Below, one piece after another: positions 61,196 to 64,000 of a DNA stretch of 64,000 nucleotides. This DNA is from Hyphomicrobiales bacterium (lineage in GTDB: Bacteria; Pseudomonadota; Alphaproteobacteria; Rhizobiales; Xanthobacteraceae). The position numbers and the translations under genes are program-made. The stretch lies in the NCBI GenBank assembly GCA_017305665.1, contig JAFKKH010000007.1, positions 62,001-126,000 on the forward strand, in the 5' to 3' direction. The stretch's first letter is position 1. Each line of letters begins with the position of its first letter. The notes under the pieces were generated by a model. That model saw only the letters and a list, made by a program, of their open reading frames with translations, was not told the DNA's origin and searched no databases.

Positions 61196-61996
61196 CTATC
61201 GTCCCTGGAAATTCGGCGTACGCTTTTCGCGGAAGGCCTTGATGCCCTCCCTTGCATCGGCCGTCTTCGAGATCGCGGCAAGCGTTTGGGCCTCGTCCTC
61301 CAGCTGACTTTCAAACGAGCGGTGCGGCGCCTGCAGGAACAGCCGCTTGATCCCGCCGTAAGCCTCCGTCGGACCGGCGGCCAGTTCACGGGCAATCCGC
61401 TCCGCTTCCGCCATCACATCGGCGTCGTCGACCACGAGGTCGACCAGACCGGCCGACTGCGCCGTGGTCGCATCCAGCGTCTCCCCGAGCAAAAAGAAAC
61501 GCTTGGCGCGTGCCGGTCCCATCCGCGCCGTCAGCGTCATCGTCGAGCCGGTGTCCGGGCTGAAACCGATCCTGGCAAACGCCGACGCGGTCCGGACCGA
61601 TTTTCCAATCACCACCAGATCGGCCGCGGCCATCAGCGAAACGCTTCCTCCCGCCACATGGCCATGAACGGCGGCCACGACAGGCGCGCGCATTCGCGTC
61701 ATCCGCACCATCGCGGCGTGAAGATCAGCCGTCCAGTTCTTGATCATCACGGGCAGCCCGTCTCCCTGCCGTTCGAATGCCGCGATGTCGCCGCCGACGC
61801 TGAACAGCTTGCCGCGGGCCGAAATCAAGACGGCGCGCACGTCTTCGCGCTCGCTCAACTCCGCTATGGCGAGGTTGAGCTCCCGGCAAAAGACGCCGTC
61901 GACGGGGTTGCCCCGATCGGGCTGATTGAGAACAATATGGGCGAGGCCATCCACCACGTCGCAGGTGAAACTCGTCGTCGGTATTGCCAGACTCAT
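61196..61996 (-). CDS. Enoyl-CoA hydratase/isomerase family protein
   Basis: The 266-residue crotonase has the oxyanion-hole segments GKLFSVGGDIAAF and HGHVAGGSVSLMAAADLV and the C-terminal DAREGIKAFREKRTPNFQGR. The second catalytic glutamate seems absent, since GFSPDTGSTMTL holds Asp in that stretch. This suggests an isomerase rather than a hydratase. GGAG precedes the ATG at 61996. Confidence 0.88.
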   Translation of the reverse strand: MSLAIPTTSFTCDVVDGLAHIVLNQPDRGNPVDGVFCRELNLAIAELSEREDVRAVLISARGKLFSVGGDIAAFERQGDGLPVMIKNWTADLHAAMVRMTRMRAPVVAAVHGHVAGGSVSLMAAADLVVIGKSVRTASAFARIGFSPDTGSTMTLTARMGPARAKRFFLLGETLDATTAQSAGLVDLVVDDADVMAEAERIARELAAGPTEAYGGIKRLFLQAPHRSFESQLEDEAQTLAAISKTADAREGIKAFREKRTPNFQGR

Positions 61997-62150
61997 TCTC
62001 AGCTCCACCGTTGTTTACCGCTCACCCTATTGGTCGGTTCTCATGGTCGCGTCAGCTACCGTTCGCGTCGGCGGTTGACGAAGTCTTTCGGCTGCGCCAA
62101 TAATCGCGCGCATCAACGCGCTCGAACATCAATCCGGCACGGCGGTCTTT

Positions 62151-62858
62151 TTGGTTTCCAAACCCCAGAAGCGCATTTCCAAATCCAAGCGAAGCGCGCG
62201 TCCGCGACCGGCTCCGACATCGAAACGCAAGGGAGCGTCGCCGGGCCAGGCGGCGCGCGCCGCTGCCCCCATTTCCAAATCGGAAAGGTCGCGCGATTCG
62301 ATCCTGGGCGCCGCGGCCAAGCTGTTTCGCCGCCAGGGCTACTCCGCGACCACGCTGCGCCAGATCGCAGCCATGGCTGAAATCAAGGCGGGCAGCGTCT
62401 ACTACTATTTCGACTCCAAGGAACAGATCCTCAACGAGGTTCTGGACCTCGGACTGTCCGCCGTGTTCGACGCCGTCAAGAAGGCCCTGCGCGACGCCGG
62501 CGAGGTTTCGCACCGCCGCCGTATCGGGCTGGCGATCGAGGCGCACCTGTCGGCGCTGCTCGAAGCCAGCGATTTCACGTCCGCCAATATTCTCATCTAC
62601 GGCCAGTTGCCCGAAGCCCTGAAGAAGACGCATCGCCCGCTGCGCAGGGCCTACGCAAAGTACTGGGACAAGCTTTTCCTCGATGCACGCCGCGCCGGAG
62701 AAATTCGCGCCGATATCGAGATCGTGCCGTTGCGGATCTTCGTGCTGGGCGCACTGAACTGGACCATCGAATGGTTCAGTCTCGACAGCAAGGATGCCGT
62801 CGTCAAACTGGCCCGCCGCACCGAACTCCTGATCTTCGACGGCGTCAAGAAAGCCTAG
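62151..62858 (+). CDS. TetR-family transcriptional regulator
   Basis: The roughly 235-residue protein has a basic N-terminal tail of about 45 residues and a TetR helix-turn-helix (RDSILGAAAKLFRRQGYSATTLRQIAAMAEIKAGSVYYYFDSKEQIL). The C-terminal domain would bind an acyl-CoA or acid. The only upstream start is TTG at 62151, so the true start may be later. It sits between two enoyl-CoA hydratase genes and probably controls the block. Confidence 0.85.
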   Translation: MVSKPQKRISKSKRSARPRPAPTSKRKGASPGQAARAAAPISKSERSRDSILGAAAKLFRRQGYSATTLRQIAAMAEIKAGSVYYYFDSKEQILNEVLDLGLSAVFDAVKKALRDAGEVSHRRRIGLAIEAHLSALLEASDFTSANILIYGQLPEALKKTHRPLRRAYAKYWDKLFLDARRAGEIRADIEIVPLRIFVLGALNWTIEWFSLDSKDAVVKLARRTELLIFDGVKKA

Positions 62859-62888
62859 CGCACAAGACCTTCCCCGAGGCTGTGGCAT

Positions 62889-63674
62889 CTATTTGCCCTG
62901 CCAGACAGGTTTGCGCTTTTCGGCAAACGCTTTCGGACCCTCGATGGCATCGAGGCTGGCATAGGTTTCGACGTGAAGCCGGGCCGCCTCGACCAATCCG
63001 TCCGCACACCCGAGATCCATTGCCGCGAGCACGCTCGCCTTGGCCGCCTTGACGGACAGCGGCGCGCCTTCGACGATTCCGCGCGCCAGTTGCTGCGCTC
63101 GCGCGCGAACAGCATCAGGCGTATCTTCCAGATAGTTCAGAAAGCCATGCTCGGCGAGCCGTTCGATCGGCATCGTCTCGCCGGTCAGGACGAGCTCCAT
63201 GAGCAGCGGCTGCGGCAGCATCCACAACAACGGCACGGCCCACGGCGAACCGCGCCCCATCTTGACTTCGGTGATGCCGGCGCGCGTGCCGCGAAGGCCG
63301 ACCCGCAGATCGGACTTGATGGACAGCAACATGCCGCCTGCCATCAACGAGCCGGTCATCGCGGCGATGATCGGCTTCGACACCTTGCGCATCGCGGTCT
63401 GCATCGGGTCACGCATCAGGGTCAGGATGTCGACACCATCCCGCGCCCGGATTTCGGCCGCCTGCTTGAGATCGAGTCCGGCCGAAAACACGCCGCAATC
63501 GGTCGAGGTGAGGATTACCACCCTGGCCTGTGGATCGTTCTCGACGCGCTCCCATGCGTCGGTCAGGGCGTTCATCGCCTCCACCGACAGCGCGTTCTTG
63601 CGTTCGGGCCGATCGATCGTCACAGTCACGACGCCATCATCCAGCGCATAACGGACGGGTTCATGCTCGGACAT
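62889..63674 (-). CDS. Enoyl-CoA hydratase/isomerase family protein
   Basis: The 261-residue crotonase has RKNALSVEAMNALTDAWERV, the oxyanion segments CGVFSAGLDLKQA and TGSLMAGGMLLSIKSDL and the ending EGPKAFAEKRKPVWQGK. The usual glutamates are replaced in part (VKMGRGSPW). The ATG at 63674 uses GGAAG 9 bp upstream; the longer open frame would run through an operator. It is divergent from the SDR at the window end. Confidence 0.88.
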   Translation of the reverse strand: MSEHEPVRYALDDGVVTVTIDRPERKNALSVEAMNALTDAWERVENDPQARVVILTSTDCGVFSAGLDLKQAAEIRARDGVDILTLMRDPMQTAMRKVSKPIIAAMTGSLMAGGMLLSIKSDLRVGLRGTRAGITEVKMGRGSPWAVPLLWMLPQPLLMELVLTGETMPIERLAEHGFLNYLEDTPDAVRARAQQLARGIVEGAPLSVKAAKASVLAAMDLGCADGLVEAARLHVETYASLDAIEGPKAFAEKRKPVWQGK

Positions 63675-63694
63675 CGTCTTCATCTTCCGGAAAT

Positions 63695-63712
63695 TTCTAA
63701 CATCTGTTAGAA
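63695..63712. promoter_or_regulatory. Palindromic operator between hydratase and SDR genes
   Basis: TTCTAACATCTGTTAGAA is an 8-bp perfect dyad with a 2-bp spacer, 20 bp before the hydratase start at 63674. Its form fits a TetR-family site, and the TetR gene at 62151 is the nearest candidate. Confidence 0.6.
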
Positions 63713-63761
63713 TACTCTCGAACCGCCCGAATACAACCACTATTCAACGAGCAGGATGATC

Positions 63762-64000
63762 ATGCAGCCAATGCCCGCCATGCGCTTCGCCGCGGACCTT
63801 CTGAAGGGCCAGGTCGCGCTCGTCACCGGAGGCGGAACCGGAATGGGCCGTGCCACCGCGATCGAAATGGCGCGCTGCGGCGCGGACGTGGTGGTGCTGG
63901 GTCGCCGCGCCGAGCCGATCGGGGATTGCGCGAACGTCATTCGCGAACTCGGTCGCAAGGCCGTCGCGATCTCCACCGACATCCGCCTGCCCGAGCAGAT
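63762..64000 (+). CDS. Short-chain dehydrogenase/reductase, N-terminal part (2,4-dienoyl-CoA reductase-like), runs off the window
   Basis: The open frame starts at ATG 63762 with AGGA 5 bp upstream and continues past the window end. The 79 visible residues contain ALVTGGGTGMGRATAIEMARCGADVVVLGRR, an NADP-favouring Rossmann start, resembling bacterial 2,4-dienoyl-CoA or trans-2-enoyl-CoA reductases. It probably works with the acyl-CoA genes on its left. Confidence 0.8.
   Translation, partial: MQPMPAMRFAADLLKGQVALVTGGGTGMGRATAIEMARCGADVVVLGRRAEPIGDCANVIRELGRKAVAISTDIRLPEQ

Noticed and set aside
1-64000. Mobile element, prophage, CRISPR array, tRNA or rRNA
   Set aside because: I found no transposase or integrase motifs, no regularly spaced repeats, and no recognisable tRNA or rRNA sequence.

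Overview
The window is high-GC DNA from an alphaproteobacterium, most likely of the Bradyrhizobium / Rhodopseudomonas / Afipia group. The reasons are the dense catabolic gene content, a fused LivH-LivM permease, GGAAC-N16-CGTT (EcfG-type) stress promoters, a DctQM-fused TRAP transporter, and an intergenic palindromic element (24981-25064) that resembles repeats I recall from that family. I see no rRNA, tRNA, insertion sequence, integrase or CRISPR array. The region reads as a chromosomal catabolic island with about 55 genes packed end to end.

Layout. 1-5.8 kb holds a ring-cleavage block: the end of an enoyl-CoA hydratase, a zinc alcohol dehydrogenase, an NtaA-type flavin monooxygenase, a VOC-type extradiol dioxygenase, and GalB/GalD homologues (4-oxalomesaconate hydratase and tautomerase). 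5.9-23.2 kb is a nicotinate block. It has ferredoxin-NADP reductase, enamidase, an alpha/beta hydrolase, a long leftward operon (6-hydroxynicotinate reductase, UPF0280, DUF1185, branched-chain-type ABC transporter, MarR regulator), the divergent nicAB nicotinate dehydrogenase genes with a tri-haem NicB, and pncB. 23.2-27.7 kb carries a TPP enzyme, SerA and an ion antiporter. 27.8-32.4 kb is an oxidative block: an OYE-type reductase, a two-component flavin monooxygenase and a cytochrome P450. 32.6-37.3 kb is a TRAP transporter with a GntR regulator and an SDR. 37.7-42.7 kb has an MscS channel, an MR/MLE enzyme and an MFS transporter. 42.8-49.5 kb is a stress/glucan block (PRC-barrel, glycogen-debranching-like enzyme, ABC exporter, glycosyltransferase) with two EcfG-like promoters. 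49.5-58.7 kb is a sugar or polyol ABC operon with its LacI regulator. 58.7-64 kb is an acyl-CoA block (ligase, SDRs, enoyl-CoA hydratases, TetR).

The most interesting unit is the nicotinate block. It joins an aerobic-type, cytochrome-coupled nicotinate dehydrogenase (NicAB, as in Pseudomonas) to the reductive steps known from Eubacterium barkeri (6-hydroxynicotinate reductase, enamidase). Two uncharacterised genes are co-transcribed with the reductase. One of them, UPF0280, carries ApbE-like signature motifs, and the E. barkeri reductase is reported to hold covalent flavin. I therefore propose that UPF0280 is the flavin transferase that matures the reductase. Palindromes built on TTTGTATACAAA sit in both divergent promoter regions of the block, so the two halves are probably controlled together.
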